Assembly: GCA_009760855.2 (NCBI GenBank)
Contig: WPIO01000063.1
Span: 1,735,001 to 1,799,000 of the forward strand
Source: Cristatella mucedo
Taxonomy: Eukaryota > Bryozoa > Phylactolaemata > Cristatellidae
Direction: 5' to 3'
Length of the DNA stretch: 64,000 nt
Every line of letters begins with the position of its first letter. Positions within the stretch are counted from its first letter, which is position 1. Positions 63,882 to 64,000 of the stretch are shown in pieces. A model generated the notes under the pieces. It did no database searches, had not been told where the DNA came from, and saw only the letters and a program-made list of their open reading frames with translations. Both the position numbers and the translations under genes were made by a program.

Positions 63882-64000
63882 GTGAGTGTGCACCTCTTAA
63901 CACGGGAGCAGTGGCTGCTTGTCCGTGCCGCTTTGCACTCGGTGGTGGCTCGGTGGGTCTCGACCGCCGCCGCCACTTTGCTGCGATCGCCCAGAGATCG

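Overview
This window is metazoan nuclear DNA, most likely from an invertebrate. It has two intron-rich protein genes with GT-AG introns. Between and inside them lie tRNA-derived SINEs, L2/CR1-type LINE fragments, Tc1 and Ty1/copia fossils, and long (CT)n and (AT)n microsatellites. I cannot name the species. Both genes are on the + strand, head to tail.

Gene 1 (6462-28706) is a SMARCC-type (BAF155/BAF170, fly Moira) core subunit of SWI/SNF chromatin remodelling complexes. I rebuilt 22 coding exons whose splice phases all agree. They sum to 4293 nt, or 1430 codons plus a stop. In order they carry the conserved N-terminal module, a basic KRKRSPSP linker, an extra exon that looks like an HMG box, SWIRM, SANT, the C-terminal helical region and a long Met/Gln/Gly-rich tail. 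Poly(A) signals follow at 28817-28826.

Gene 2 (40182 to beyond the right edge) is a pericentrin/AKAP9-family centrosomal and Golgi scaffold. Exon 1 encodes [15 protein letters not shown] inside a CpG island. Exon 2 follows 4.5 kb downstream, and exons 3-23 run to 62108 as almost pure coiled coil, about 2150 residues in all. A further exon near 63781 carries the [13 protein letters not shown] motif, which matches a conserved C-terminal segment of AKAP9 and pericentrin. The PACT domain is not in the window.

Layout: 1-6461 is upstream non-coding DNA with scattered repeat tails. 6462-28706 is SMARCC; a Tc1 fossil sits in intron 5 and SINE/LINE debris lies in introns 2, 5, 8 and 15. 28830-39000 is intergenic and holds a decayed minus-strand Ty1/copia pol, LINE reverse transcriptase fragments, a 617-bp terminal-inverted-repeat element and tRNA-like SINEs. 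39080-40900 is a G-rich tract followed by a CpG island, the promoter of gene 2. 40227-44682 is intron 1 of gene 2 and holds two converging LINE fragments. 44683-63881 is the dense exon series of gene 2.

The two genes do not form a functional unit. One acts in chromatin and the other at the centrosome, and they are simply neighbours. The most interesting observations are the HMG-like exon in a SMARCC gene, the SINE families that share a 3' end with a LINE, the copia fossil, and a perfect 119-bp tandem duplication in an intron of gene 2.
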